In this document: positions 1-5,477 of the stretch, in pieces | Numbering within the stretch: the stretch's first letter is position 1 | Layout: the number at the start of each line of letters is the position of its first letter | From: CAZSRX01 sp964609675 [NCBI: uncultured Bacteroidota bacterium] | Lineage (GTDB): Bacteria; CLD3; SB21 | Direction of reading: 5' to 3' | DNA length: 5,624 nt | NCBI GenBank assembly: GCA_964609675.1 | Contig: CAZSRX010000060.1 | Coordinates: forward strand, 1 to 5,624 | Translations under genes and position numbers: made by a program | The notes under the pieces: model-generated | Told to the model about the DNA's origin: nothing | Seen by the model: only the letters and a program-made list of their open reading frames with translations | Database searches by the model: none

Positions 1-3
1 ATT

Positions 4-26
4 TTTCTAATGGCGGCCATTAGAAA
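4..26. repeat. Perfect 23-bp palindrome beyond the operon end
   Basis: TTTCTAATGGC (4-14) and GCCATTAGAAA (16-26) are exact reverse complements around one central base. As a hairpin it forms a 10-bp stem with a 3-nt loop. It lies 37 nt past the stop of the last operon gene. Reading in the operon direction, the stem is followed by AAAAAT rather than a T-run, so it is not a classic intrinsic terminator for that operon. It could be a U-tract-less transcript-end hairpin or an operator for a gene lying left of the window. Confidence 0.6.
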
Positions 27-63
27 TTATTCTGTAATGACAATTCCGGGTTAAATGAGTTTT

Positions 64-870
64 TTATTCCAATATCGTTTTAAGTCCTGTGTAATTGTAA
101 AACACCCGGCTGTGCGGTAACTCGTTTCGTATGCGTGCGTACGCCTCCATGCCGGTGCAGTGGGAAACACCGATCAGGGGAATTTTATACATTCCGAGTT
201 TTTCAATAATAAAGCCAATCGTTTCAGGCGTTTCATCTTTAAGATGGAATCCTCCGAAAACCGCGTGAACAGGCAATTTGAAATACCGCGTAGCCGTTTC
301 GATTATATTCGTTATTCCCCGGTGCGAACATCCGCTGATCAGAACAAGCGATTGGTTGTGAATAATAACCAAAATCTGTTCATCCTGAAAATCGTCATCT
401 TCCCAGTTATCGCCGGATTTTACATACATGTCTTTGAAGTGTGTATCTTCCCGATAAGGTATGTCGATTGTAGGCATGATATGAATATTTTCTGACAACG
501 CCACGGGTACGTTAATTTCAGTGAAACGGTTTTCAAATAAATGGCTTTGGAACGGTATGCCGATATGACGGCTTTTGTTTTTGTATTTCAGCCCGCGGGC
601 CTGCGGTTTGATATATATTTTAGCTTTGGTGTTAACTTTACAGAAATGATGCAAACCGCCCGTGTGATCGTAATGCCCGTGACTAATGACCGCAATATCG
701 GCGGTTTTCAAATCGATGCCCAATGATAAGGCGTTTTTCATGAACAAATCAGACTGTCCGGTATCAAACAAAATGCGGTGATTGCCGTTTTGGATAAACA
801 GCGAAAACCCGTGTTCGCCGGACAGATTATTCCCGTAAACGACGTTATCAACCAGGGTTGTGATTTCCAT
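64..870 (-). CDS. Metallo-beta-lactamase-fold hydrolase, COG1237 type
   Basis: This 268-residue protein has the metallo-beta-lactamase fold and is predicted to be a cytosolic metal-dependent hydrolase. The hallmark motif SHGHYDHTGG gives ligands H64, H66, D68 and H69. Further likely ligand or active-site histidines are in SGCSH (H183), GGFHL (H209) and GVSHC (H237). The N-terminal LFDTGQS segment is also typical. The layout fits the COG1237 group, often annotated as dihydropterin-ribofuranosyl-aminobenzene-phosphate synthase-like because of a methanopterin pathway enzyme. That substrate should not be assumed here. No signal peptide is visible. It is the last gene of the operon, starting 23 nt after the NifX-family gene, with only a weak ribosome site (AAGAG) before the ATG. 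Its genomic company suggests a job linked to cofactor or metal-cluster chemistry, but that is inference. Fold confidence is high and substrate unknown. Confidence 0.9.
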   Translation of the reverse strand: MEITTLVDNVVYGNNLSGEHGFSLFIQNGNHRILFDTGQSDLFMKNALSLGIDLKTADIAVISHGHYDHTGGLHHFCKVNTKAKIYIKPQARGLKYKNKSRHIGIPFQSHLFENRFTEINVPVALSENIHIMPTIDIPYREDTHFKDMYVKSGDNWEDDDFQDEQILVIIHNQSLVLISGCSHRGITNIIETATRYFKLPVHAVFGGFHLKDETPETIGFIIEKLGMYKIPLIGVSHCTGMEAYARIRNELPHSRVFYNYTGLKTILE

Positions 871-893
871 GAGGCCGCTCTTTTTCCCGAAAT

Positions 894-1238
894 TTACCGG
901 TTGGGTCCGGTCAATTCAGTTAATGTGTTTTTTAGAAAATCGTCCACCACGCTTTCGAGCCGGACAGATTGCTTTTTATAACTGTACACTTTAATGCCCG
1001 CGGCGCGGATCAGTTCAAACGCCTTGGGGCCGAGATGGGAAGTGATCAGCGCGTTGGTTCCGTGGTGGACGATATCCGTAGCCGCCTGAATTCCCGCTCC
1101 CTGAGCGGCGTTATGATTTTTAGAATTGTCGATATACGTGTACGTTTTAGCGTCCGTGTCGTATATGGCGAAATACTGCGCACGGCCAAACTGGTCGTAA
1201 ACGGTTTTCCGATCATTGGTAGGAATGGCAATTTTCAT
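894..1238 (-). CDS. NifX/NifB-family iron-molybdenum cofactor-binding-like protein
   Basis: This 114-residue single-domain protein belongs to the dinitrogenase iron-molybdenum cofactor (NifX/NifB C-terminal, COG1433) family, with an RNase H-like fold. The typical features are the start MKIAIPTNDR, the FGRAQYFAIYD segment (residues 17-27), AAQGAGIQAA (44-53) and the ITSHLGPKAFELIRAAGIKVY block (65-85). Small members such as NifX, NafY and the ORP protein of sulfate reducers bind or ferry metal clusters. It has no cysteine, so any cluster would be held by other ligands. I chose the ATG at 1238 because AAGGA lies 7 nt upstream and the protein then begins like its family. A longer reading would overlap the thioesterase gene, which ends 14 nt upstream. 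No nitrogenase gene is nearby, so the family name should not be read as nitrogen fixation. It is the likely client of the two ATPases in the same operon (inference). Confidence 0.9.
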   Translation of the reverse strand: MKIAIPTNDRKTVYDQFGRAQYFAIYDTDAKTYTYIDNSKNHNAAQGAGIQAATDIVHHGTNALITSHLGPKAFELIRAAGIKVYSYKKQSVRLESVVDDFLKNTLTELTGPNR

Positions 1239-1252
1239 AAAAGCGTCCTTTT

Positions 1253-1642
1253 TTAAAATAAATCTTCGGTTAAACATTTTTTTAAGTCCTCCGGAATGGG
1301 GATCATTTTACGGGTCAGCAGGTCCACGGTTACAAAATCAATATCCGCGTGGACGGCTTTTCGGCCGTGGCGCAGAATATCGTACGCCAATGTAAAGTGA
1401 CAGCGGCTGATTAGTTTCGTTTTCTGCTGAATGATGAATTCGTCATGCATCAGCAGCGGTTGTTTATAACGGATGGTAATCTGGCGCAAAAACATACCGT
1501 ACGGGAGCGCGTTGACATGAAATCCCCGCTCCTTGAGATACTGGGTTTGGGTGCGTTCAAAAAAATACAGCACCCGCGGATGATGGATGATTCCGTAAGA
1601 ATCAATATCCTCAAAATGAACGCACTCGTTACGCTGGTACAT
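1253..1642 (-). CDS. YbgC-like hotdog-fold acyl-CoA thioesterase
   Basis: This 129-residue protein is a single hotdog domain of the 4-hydroxybenzoyl-CoA thioesterase/YbgC type, which hydrolyses acyl-CoA thioesters in the cytosol. The signature is near the N-terminus: the ED-I-D-S-Y-G-IIHH segment (11-21), followed by LYFFERTQTQYLKERG. By analogy to the DxDxxG motif of YbgC, D14 is the likely catalytic carboxylate and H21 the conserved histidine. Length matches the family (about 130 residues). The start ATG at 1642 has AGGA at 1651-1654, which overlaps the stop codon of the upstream ATPase gene (10-nt gap). This suggests translational coupling. Its place between a MinD/ferredoxin ATPase and a NifX-like protein is odd for a thioesterase. 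It may be co-opted, or acyl-thioester metabolism may be co-regulated with the metal-cluster genes. The acyl substrate cannot be told from sequence. Confidence 0.88.
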   Translation of the reverse strand: MYQRNECVHFEDIDSYGIIHHPRVLYFFERTQTQYLKERGFHVNALPYGMFLRQITIRYKQPLLMHDEFIIQQKTKLISRCHFTLAYDILRHGRKAVHADIDFVTVDLLTRKMIPIPEDLKKCLTEDLF

Positions 1643-1652
1643 CGGTTTTTTC

Positions 1653-2525
1653 CTACAACATTCGGTGAATGGTTTGATAAATTTCGGTAAGGTTTTGCGT
1701 GAGGCTCGCGTCTTCCGATTGTATAATCAGTTGCATTTTATTAAGCGCGTCGCTGAACGCCTTGCGGAACGGAATGACTCCGGCCAACGGGATGTTTTTT
1801 TCGCTTAAATAATTCCTGATGGTTTGCTCCAACTCCGGATGAACGCCGCATTTATTAAGGATTGCGATGTGGTTTAACCTCAATTGTTCGGCCAGGCCAA
1901 TCAGTCTCTGGGCGTCGTGAAAGCCGAAGCGGGTACATTCGATAACCACGACGAGCAGGTTGACGCCGGTCAGCGCGGCGATGACCGGACAGCCGATCCC
2001 CGGCGGCGCGTCGATGATGATTAACGGTTTATGGGTGCGTATCGCTTCATCCGCAGCGCGCTGCCGGACTTTATGTACCAGCTTGCCGGAATTGTCTTCG
2101 CCCGGTTTCAGGCGCGCATAGACCAGCGGCGTATCAAAGGCGGAGCGGCTGGTCATGAGTTCGCCGCACCGATTATTCCACCTCGCGATCGCCTGATCCG
2201 GACACCCATCGTCACAGGCGCCGCAGCCTTCGCAGGACAGTTGGTCGATTGTGTAAACATCGTTGCGGACAGAAATGGCGTCGAACGCGCAGATGGGCGC
2301 ACAGGCCCCGCAGGCGGAACACCGGCCGGCGTCGATCCCATATTTATAACCCGACTCAAAGGGTTCGCGGGTCAAATTTTCTTTTTCAATCATCAGAAAC
2401 GCGTCGGCGGCGTCCACATCGCAGTCCGCAAAAACCGATTGCTCACGCAGGAAGTAGAAAAAGGACAATGATAGCGACGTTTTTCCGGCGCCGCCTTTGC
2501 CGCTGGCGAACGCGACGGTTCTCAT
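1653..2525 (-). CDS. MinD-superfamily ATPase with inserted 2[4Fe-4S] ferredoxin domain (second of pair)
   Basis: This 290-residue cytosolic P-loop ATPase is of the COG1149 type (MinD superfamily with inserted ferredoxin). The deviant Walker A motif SGKGGAGKTS is at residues 8-17 with the signature lysine K10. The switch I segment is DCDVDAAD (34-41), and DAPPG (172-176) is the switch II/Walker B segment, followed by the family CP (C179). Inserted between them are two CxxCxxCxxxC clusters, C69/C72/C75/C79 and C98/C101/C104/C108. These should hold two [4Fe-4S] centres. Such proteins are thought to couple ATP binding to metal-cluster or electron transfer. The start is clear: an AGGAGG lies 7 nt before the ATG, and the ATGA overlaps the stop of the upstream paralogue. 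The paralogue aligns over the full length, so the two probably arose by duplication and may act as a heterodimer (inference). Confidence 0.95.
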   Translation of the reverse strand: MRTVAFASGKGGAGKTSLSLSFFYFLREQSVFADCDVDAADAFLMIEKENLTREPFESGYKYGIDAGRCSACGACAPICAFDAISVRNDVYTIDQLSCEGCGACDDGCPDQAIARWNNRCGELMTSRSAFDTPLVYARLKPGEDNSGKLVHKVRQRAADEAIRTHKPLIIIDAPPGIGCPVIAALTGVNLLVVVIECTRFGFHDAQRLIGLAEQLRLNHIAILNKCGVHPELEQTIRNYLSEKNIPLAGVIPFRKAFSDALNKMQLIIQSEDASLTQNLTEIYQTIHRML

Positions 2526-3370
2526 GACAAATCCTCCTGAATGCGCTGAAACATAAGATCCAGATGTTCCGCATATCCACTGACATCATAAACCAGGCGG
2601 CCGTTCCCGGCTTTTTTGAACACCTCCATGGAAAAAGGAAATCTGGCGATAACCGGAATGCCTTCCGCGGCGCAGCGCGTAGCAATCAGCCCGTCATATT
2701 CGTCCGATTTGTTGATCACAACTCCGAATGGGATATCGATGGAACGGACAACTTCCACGGCAAGCATCAGGTCATGCAGTCCGAAAGGCGTCGGCTCGGT
2801 GACTAAAACCGTATAATCGGCGCCCTTTACGGATTCCACCATCGGACAGGTCGTTCCCGGCGGGCAATCGTATATCCTCAGCGCGACGTCGCTTTTACGG
2901 ATTTCACTCTTAACTAGATGGATCAGGTGTTTCGTATGTATGTCGCCCGTTCTCAGTTTACCCTTATATAAAGTCAGATTGCCGTCGCGGTATTGGCTGA
3001 TTTCTCCGATGGGCGCTTCTCTGAAAGAAATCGCATCTTCGGGACAATGACGGCGGCATCGGAAACAGCTTTTACATAATTCCGGAAAGATCTTCACGTA
3101 CAGCGGACTGACGGCAATAGCGTTATAATTGCAAGCGGACACGCATTTTCCGCATTTCGTACATTTGTTGGTATCGATCTGCGCGATGGGCACCGTTTGC
3201 GGATCGCTTTGTATCTTTTCCGCATTGGCCAAAAACAGCGCCGCATCGGGCTCGTCCACATCGAGGTCGGCCAGCAGGACTTCCCTGGAACAAGAAAGAT
3301 AAGCGGCTAAATTGACGGAGAGGGAGGTTTTGCCGGTGCCTCCCTTCCCGCTCGCGAACGCAATGGCCAT
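2522..3370 (-). CDS. MinD-superfamily ATPase with inserted 2[4Fe-4S] ferredoxin domain (first of pair)
   Basis: This 282-residue paralogue of the following gene has the same order of parts. The Walker A motif SGKGGTGKTS is at 7-16, DLDVDEPD at 35-42, then two CxxCxxCxxxC clusters (C70/C73/C76/C80 and C99/C102/C105/C109), and YDCPPG at 167-172 followed by CP (C175). The predicted function is an ATP-driven, iron-sulfur-bearing ATPase of anaerobes, related to Mrp/CooC-like metal-cluster or metal carriers. The start is uncertain. I prefer the ATG at 3370 because the protein then begins MAIAFASGKGG, as family members do. No good ribosome site stands before it, since the nearest AGGA is 16 nt away. 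An ATG at 3397 and a GTG at 3418 are in frame, but the GTG falls inside a hairpin. The stop overlaps the next start as ATGA, so the two products are probably made in equal amounts. Confidence 0.93.
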   Translation of the reverse strand: MAIAFASGKGGTGKTSLSVNLAAYLSCSREVLLADLDVDEPDAALFLANAEKIQSDPQTVPIAQIDTNKCTKCGKCVSACNYNAIAVSPLYVKIFPELCKSCFRCRRHCPEDAISFREAPIGEISQYRDGNLTLYKGKLRTGDIHTKHLIHLVKSEIRKSDVALRIYDCPPGTTCPMVESVKGADYTVLVTEPTPFGLHDLMLAVEVVRSIDIPFGVVINKSDEYDGLIATRCAAEGIPVIARFPFSMEVFKKAGNGRLVYDVSGYAEHLDLMFQRIQEDLS

Positions 3371-3407
3371 TGTCTGTAGTGATTTTTCCTGTATCATTTG
3401 GGATTGC

Positions 3408-3440
3408 CACAGATTCACAGATTAGAAATTTGTGAATCTG
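3408..3440. repeat. Intergenic 10-bp inverted repeat with a tandem 8-mer
   Basis: CAGATTCACA (3410-3419) and TGTGAATCTG (3431-3440) form a perfect 10-bp stem with an 11-nt loop. The left part is also a tandem direct repeat, CACAGATT twice in a row (3408-3423). It sits in the 72-nt gap between the DUF5320 and first ATPase genes. No T-run follows in the operon direction, so it is a poor terminator. It may tune expression between the two genes, protect mRNA ends, or be a small dispersed repeat that landed here. Confidence 0.65.
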
Positions 3441-3442
3441 AT

Positions 3443-3733
3443 TTATTTCGTTTCGCGTTTTTCCAGTTCGTTAATTTTATTTTCCAGTTTGCGGATCTGT
3501 TCTTTCAGGATGTTGATTTCATCGTTTTCGGCATTTTGTCCCTGAACGAACCGGCGTCCGAAGCGGTTGCGACCACCGCCGAACATGCGTCCGCGACCGC
3601 AACCGTAGGGAATTCCTCCCCGGCCGACGCCATAGATTACGTTTTCATCTGTGTTTGCGGCGATACATTTTCCCAGACCGCGGCCTGTCATTGATCCCTC
3701 ACCCAGCGGTCCCGTTCCATCTAATCGTGGCAT
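3443..3733 (-). CDS. DUF5320 family small Gly/Arg-rich protein with coiled-coil tail
   Basis: This 96-residue protein of the DUF5320 type has unknown function. The N-terminus MPRLDGTGPLGEGSMTGRGLGKC is the family signature. A glycine/arginine-rich middle follows (about 36-62, with two cysteines in all, C23 and C45). The C-terminal helix (about 69-95) has heptad-like spacing of I and L and many E and K, predicting a coiled coil for dimer or partner binding. I chose the ATG at 3733 because it gives the family N-terminus and has AGGAG 5 nt upstream. An in-frame ATG at 3760 would read through this ribosome site. A run of nine A residues (mRNA sense) lies just before the ribosome site. Members are commonly found beside NifX-like proteins and MinD/ferredoxin ATPases, so a scaffold or partner role there is plausible but unproven. 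Confidence 0.85.
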   Translation of the reverse strand: MPRLDGTGPLGEGSMTGRGLGKCIAANTDENVIYGVGRGGIPYGCGRGRMFGGGRNRFGRRFVQGQNAENDEINILKEQIRKLENKINELEKRETK

Positions 3734-3824
3734 GATGTCTCCTTTTTTTTTATGACACATTCAGACATTTAGTTTATTTTACCTGTTTTCGGTTGAATAT
3801 ATTGGCGTCGTTATATCGGGTTAG

Positions 3825-4289
3825 TTATGGTCTTCCGCAGCGCATACGTTTGCGGCCTTTTCCGGCTCCACCGCCGGCGCCTTGGTCTTTGCGGAAGAAA
3901 TTATTGCGTCTGCATTTCGGACATTCACCCGGCCTGCCGGCGCCAAACGGTTCGGCCCATTCGTGGCCGCAATCCGCGCAGATAAACTTTCTTTCCTTCA
4001 ATGCGTTCACATAACCTCCTTCGATACGCAGGTTTTTACCGTTAATCAGCGCGTCCGCGATTTTATGATGCGCGGAACCGATGATGTTTCCGAAAGTTTG
4101 CCGGGAGATATTCATTTTTTGGGCGGCTTCTTCCTGATACAATCCCTGCAGGTCGGCCAGACGGACGGCTTCGAGTTCGTCCAGCGTCAGAATCACTTCT
4201 TCCAATTGATAACCGGGAATGCCCGCCGGCTTGAACGTGAGTACATCGGGAGCGAATCGGACGCGACGGCATTTAAAAGGTCTCGGCAT
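3825..4289 (-). CDS. DUF134 (UPF0251) helix-turn-helix regulator with C-terminal zinc ribbon
   Basis: This 154-residue predicted DNA-binding protein opens with MPRPFKCRRVRFAPD, the DUF134/UPF0251 signature. A sigma-factor-like helix-turn-helix follows (LDELEAVRLADLQGLYQEEAAQKMNISRQTFGNII region, about 36-70), and then ADALINGKNLRIEGG, also typical. Residues C104/C107 and C123/C126 (CADC and CPKC) make a zinc-ribbon-like module or other metal site. The tail is Gly/Arg/Lys-rich and ends RMRCGRP. It is the first gene of the operon, directly behind a strong promoter overlapped by a palindrome, so it is a good candidate for an autoregulator of the whole cluster, perhaps sensing a metal (inference). 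The ATG at 4289 gives the conserved N-terminus, but no clear ribosome site precedes it. The predicted 5' leader is only about 28 nt. A 91-nt gap without visible terminator leads to the DUF5320 gene. Confidence 0.9.
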   Translation of the reverse strand: MPRPFKCRRVRFAPDVLTFKPAGIPGYQLEEVILTLDELEAVRLADLQGLYQEEAAQKMNISRQTFGNIIGSAHHKIADALINGKNLRIEGGYVNALKERKFICADCGHEWAEPFGAGRPGECPKCRRNNFFRKDQGAGGGAGKGRKRMRCGRP

Positions 4290-4307
4290 GGGAAAGGCTT
4301 TCGTTAG

Positions 4308-4327
4308 TTATTGGCATATGCTAATAA
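4308..4327. promoter_or_regulatory. Candidate operator overlapping promoter -10 and start site
   Basis: TTATTGGCATATGCTAATAA is a 20-bp palindrome with only one mismatched pair, G4313 against T4322. It covers part of the -10 box and the expected transcription start. A dimeric repressor bound here would block RNA polymerase. The obvious candidate ligand is the helix-turn-helix DUF134 protein encoded immediately downstream (inference). I did not find a second copy in the window. Confidence 0.6.
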
Positions 4328-4352
4328 TAGGATAAACGATCGCCAATGTCAA
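4324..4352 (-). promoter_or_regulatory. Sigma-70-type promoter of the seven-gene operon
   Basis: On the minus strand, TTGACA (4347-4352) is a perfect -35 box. It is followed after exactly 17 nt by TATTAT (4324-4329), a 5/6 match to the -10 consensus. The start of transcription is predicted near 4317, leaving a leader of about 28 nt before the DUF134 ATG. No other promoter of similar quality is visible in the operon. Confidence 0.8.
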
Positions 4353-4380
4353 GAAAAAAAGCGGTCAATGAATTCACAGG

Positions 4381-4412
4381 CGCAATTGCGCAAGCCAAAG
4401 GCTTGCGGCTAC
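4381..4412 (-). repeat. REP-like hairpin with GTAG foot (copy 1)
   Basis: CGCAAGCC (4389-4396) and GGCTTGCG (4400-4407) form an 8-bp stem with a 3-nt loop. On the minus strand GTAG (4409-4412) lies one base 5' of the stem, the layout described for REP elements recognised by RAYT transposases. The adjoining CGCAATTGCG (4381-4390) is itself a perfect 10-bp palindrome. A RAYT gene lies about 430 nt away. Bases 4389-4410 recur inverted at 4558-4579. Confidence 0.65.
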
Positions 4413-4422
4413 AGAAATTATT

Positions 4423-4481
4423 TTTGGATTGCGGGAACATGTTCCCTCTTTCAAAGCGGCGACGGGCCGCCGCAATCCAAA
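4423..4481. repeat. Compound inverted repeat able to form a branched cruciform
   Basis: The outer arms TTTGGATTGCGG (4423-4434) and CCGCAATCCAAA (4470-4481) are perfect 12-bp complements. Inside are a 14-bp palindrome, GGGAACATGTTCCC (4433-4446), and a small hairpin, GCGGC (4456-4460) with GCCGC (4466-4470). Together they could fold into a multi-arm structure. The sequence is noncoding, and I see no T-run for termination. The half-site GGATTG recurs in a 12-bp palindrome at 4584-4595. Confidence 0.65.
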
Positions 4482-4504
4482 CGCGACCTGAAGGTCGCGC
4501 CTAC
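4482..4504 (-). repeat. REP-like hairpin with GTAG foot (copy 2)
   Basis: CGCGACCT (4482-4489) and AGGTCGCG (4492-4499) pair as a hairpin with a small loop (7 bp plus TGAA if drawn realistically). On the minus strand GTAG (4501-4504) stands one base 5' of the stem, exactly as in copy 1, although the stem sequence differs. Same foot, same spacing and a different stem is the pattern expected for REP families served by a RAYT enzyme. Confidence 0.65.
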
Positions 4505-4557
4505 CAATCCAATTATTAAAACCGGTGGCCTACCATTTTTTTTTATTTTAAAACCGA

Positions 4558-4595
4558 AGCCGCAAGCCTTTGGCTTGCGTTTTGGATTGCAATCC
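4558..4595. repeat. Inverted copy of hairpin 1 plus GGATTGCAATCC palindrome
   Basis: Positions 4558-4579 are the exact reverse complement of 4389-4410 (22 of 22 bases), so the two copies form a long inverted pair 147 nt apart. This copy has CTTC in place of the CTAC foot seen in copy 1, so its GTAG foot is lost. Directly beside it, GGATTGCAATCC (4584-4595) is a perfect 12-bp palindrome. Confidence 0.65.
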
Positions 4596-4599
4596 GAAA

Positions 4600-4618
4600 G
4601 CAGGGGCTTCGCCCCTGC
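4600..4618. repeat. GC hairpin with GAA loop, 44 nt after the orphan FGE tail
   Basis: GCAGGGGC (4600-4607) and GCCCCTGC (4611-4618) form an 8-bp stem. On the minus strand the loop is GAA. It begins exactly 44 nt after the TAA of the FGE-like tail. No proper T-run follows (CTTTCGG), so an intrinsic terminator is unlikely. A matching arrangement follows the FGE gene at the right edge of the window. Confidence 0.7.
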
Positions 4619-4662
4619 ACCCCAAAAGGGTAAAAGCGTTAAAACTTAAAGGATAAAAAACC

Positions 4663-4842
4663 TTACTCCACCGGCACGCACAACCGGAAGCCGTTGTTGT
4701 TGTTACGGTTGTCCGGATTGTTCCTGTTGCGATTGGCGACCCGCATGTTCCTATTGTTATTGTTCCACGACCCGCCGCGCAACACGCGGTATGTAAACTG
4801 CCCGTCCCTTGTGATTTTAGATTTGGCCAATCTATTATTCAT
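4663..4842 (-). pseudogene. Orphan Asn-rich C-terminal tail of an FGE-sulfatase-domain protein, DGR-target-like
   Basis: The reading frame gives 59 residues from an ATG at 4842, which overlaps the end of the RAYT gene. From about 4797 on it matches the C-terminal end of formylglycine-generating-enzyme (SUMF1/FGE-sulfatase) domains: YRVLRGGSW, then an Asn-rich stretch, then GFRLCVPVE and the stop. Between W and GF stand 14 Asn codons, ten AAC and four AAT, mixed with R, P and D. FGE-type C-type-lectin folds with this ending are common variable proteins of diversity-generating retroelements, where AAC codons mark the mutated sites. The rest of the FGE domain (over 200 residues) is missing upstream, so this is a fragment, a decayed gene or a retroelement-related repeat. 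No reverse transcriptase is visible. The start is arbitrary, as nothing shows this piece is translated alone. Confidence 0.65.
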
Positions 4843-5455
4843 CTTCTTCAATAATGAAATCGGTTATATCCGTATCCGGTTTTTGTTTATTATGATATTC
4901 GATAAAATTACTTAATCCGCCAAAATGACTTATGACCTCATCCCGCTTCAGCCAGCAAGGATCGTTACCGCATAATGCAGGATAGGAACTCAATGGATAA
5001 TCGGTTAAACGCTTTCGAAATCCGTGATGAACGGGATTATTATGAATATAATAAATGACTGCCGTCATATAACGATCGTCCGTGACCTTTTTTCTGCGGA
5101 AGGGCTTCTGGAATAAACTACCCGTCCGTTTCTGCTGTTTACTTATCGCCTTTGCGTATCCGAGAAAAAATAACCGGAATTGTTCGCTGATTATTTGATG
5201 AACTGGTAGATTTGCCAAGTCTTCTACCAAATCTCTTATCTCTTTTTCTGGTTTCACTTTTACGAAAAAATGAAAATGATTCGGTAAAAGGCAGTAACAA
5301 TAGGTGTCCATGAAATCGGATAAATACTTACGGTATTTCATGATGAAATATTCATAATTGTCTTCATTGTAAAACAGATTCTCGCGGTTGTTCCCGCGAT
5401 TATAAATATGATAAAACGTATCGGGATATAAAGGTTGATTTAAGTATTGCGGCAT
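4835..5455 (-). CDS. REP-associated tyrosine transposase (RAYT), Y1/IS200-like HUH family
   Basis: This 206-residue single-strand DNA nuclease of the Y1_Tnp/TnpA-REP family acts on REP-type hairpins. The N-terminus has [15 protein letters not shown] (15-29). The HUH metal-binding motif lies in [12 protein letters not shown] (56-67), with H60 and H62. The region [22 protein letters not shown] (99-120) holds Y100, the probable catalytic tyrosine, and [10 protein letters not shown] (137-146) is the usual end of the domain. All key residues are present, and the gene looks intact. I chose the ATG at 5455 because AAGG lies 7 nt before it. A TTG at 5506 is in frame but starts inside a perfect hairpin. 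The nearest REP-like hairpins with GTAG feet lie at its 5' end and beyond the downstream tail. It is a domesticated single-copy type rather than a classic insertion sequence, as no TnpB is near. Confidence 0.92.
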   Translation of the reverse strand: MPQYLNQPLYPDTFYHIYNRGNNRENLFYNEDNYEYFIMKYRKYLSDFMDTYCYCLLPNHFHFFVKVKPEKEIRDLVEDLANLPVHQIISEQFRLFFLGYAKAISKQQKRTGSLFQKPFRRKKVTDDRYMTAVIYYIHNNPVHHGFRKRLTDYPLSSYPALCGNDPCWLKRDEVISHFGGLSNFIEYHNKQKPDTDITDFIIEEDE

Positions 5456-5477
5456 TGGATTACCTTTTTTGCCATTT

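Noticed and set aside
894-1238. Evidence of nitrogen fixation
   Set aside because: NifX-domain proteins without nitrogenase structural genes are widespread in anaerobes. Nothing else nif-like is in the window.
2031-2471. 146-codon plus-strand open frame
   Set aside because: It is antisense to the second MinD/ferredoxin ATPase, whose motifs and start signals are unmistakable. No family features are seen in the plus-strand product.
3371-3418. Longer N-terminus of the first ATPase from a GTG at 3418
   Set aside because: The GTG lies inside a perfect hairpin, has no ribosome site, and adds residues before the family-typical start. It is kept only as an alternative.
3882-4307. 141-codon plus-strand open frame
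   Set aside because: It is a shadow of the DUF134 gene on the other strand, with no domain or ribosome site of its own.
4381-4618. CRISPR array
   Set aside because: The repeats are hairpins of differing sequence, without equal-length unique spacers or a constant direct repeat.
4600-4618. Rho-independent terminator
   Set aside because: The stem is strong but is followed by CTTTCGG rather than a run of T on the minus strand. On the plus strand it is followed by ACCCC.
4311-4649. 112-codon plus-strand open frame across the hairpin-rich region
   Set aside because: It only translates palindromes and REP-like hairpins, has no recognisable domain, no ribosome site, and runs antisense over the promoter of the operon. 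I treat it as spurious.
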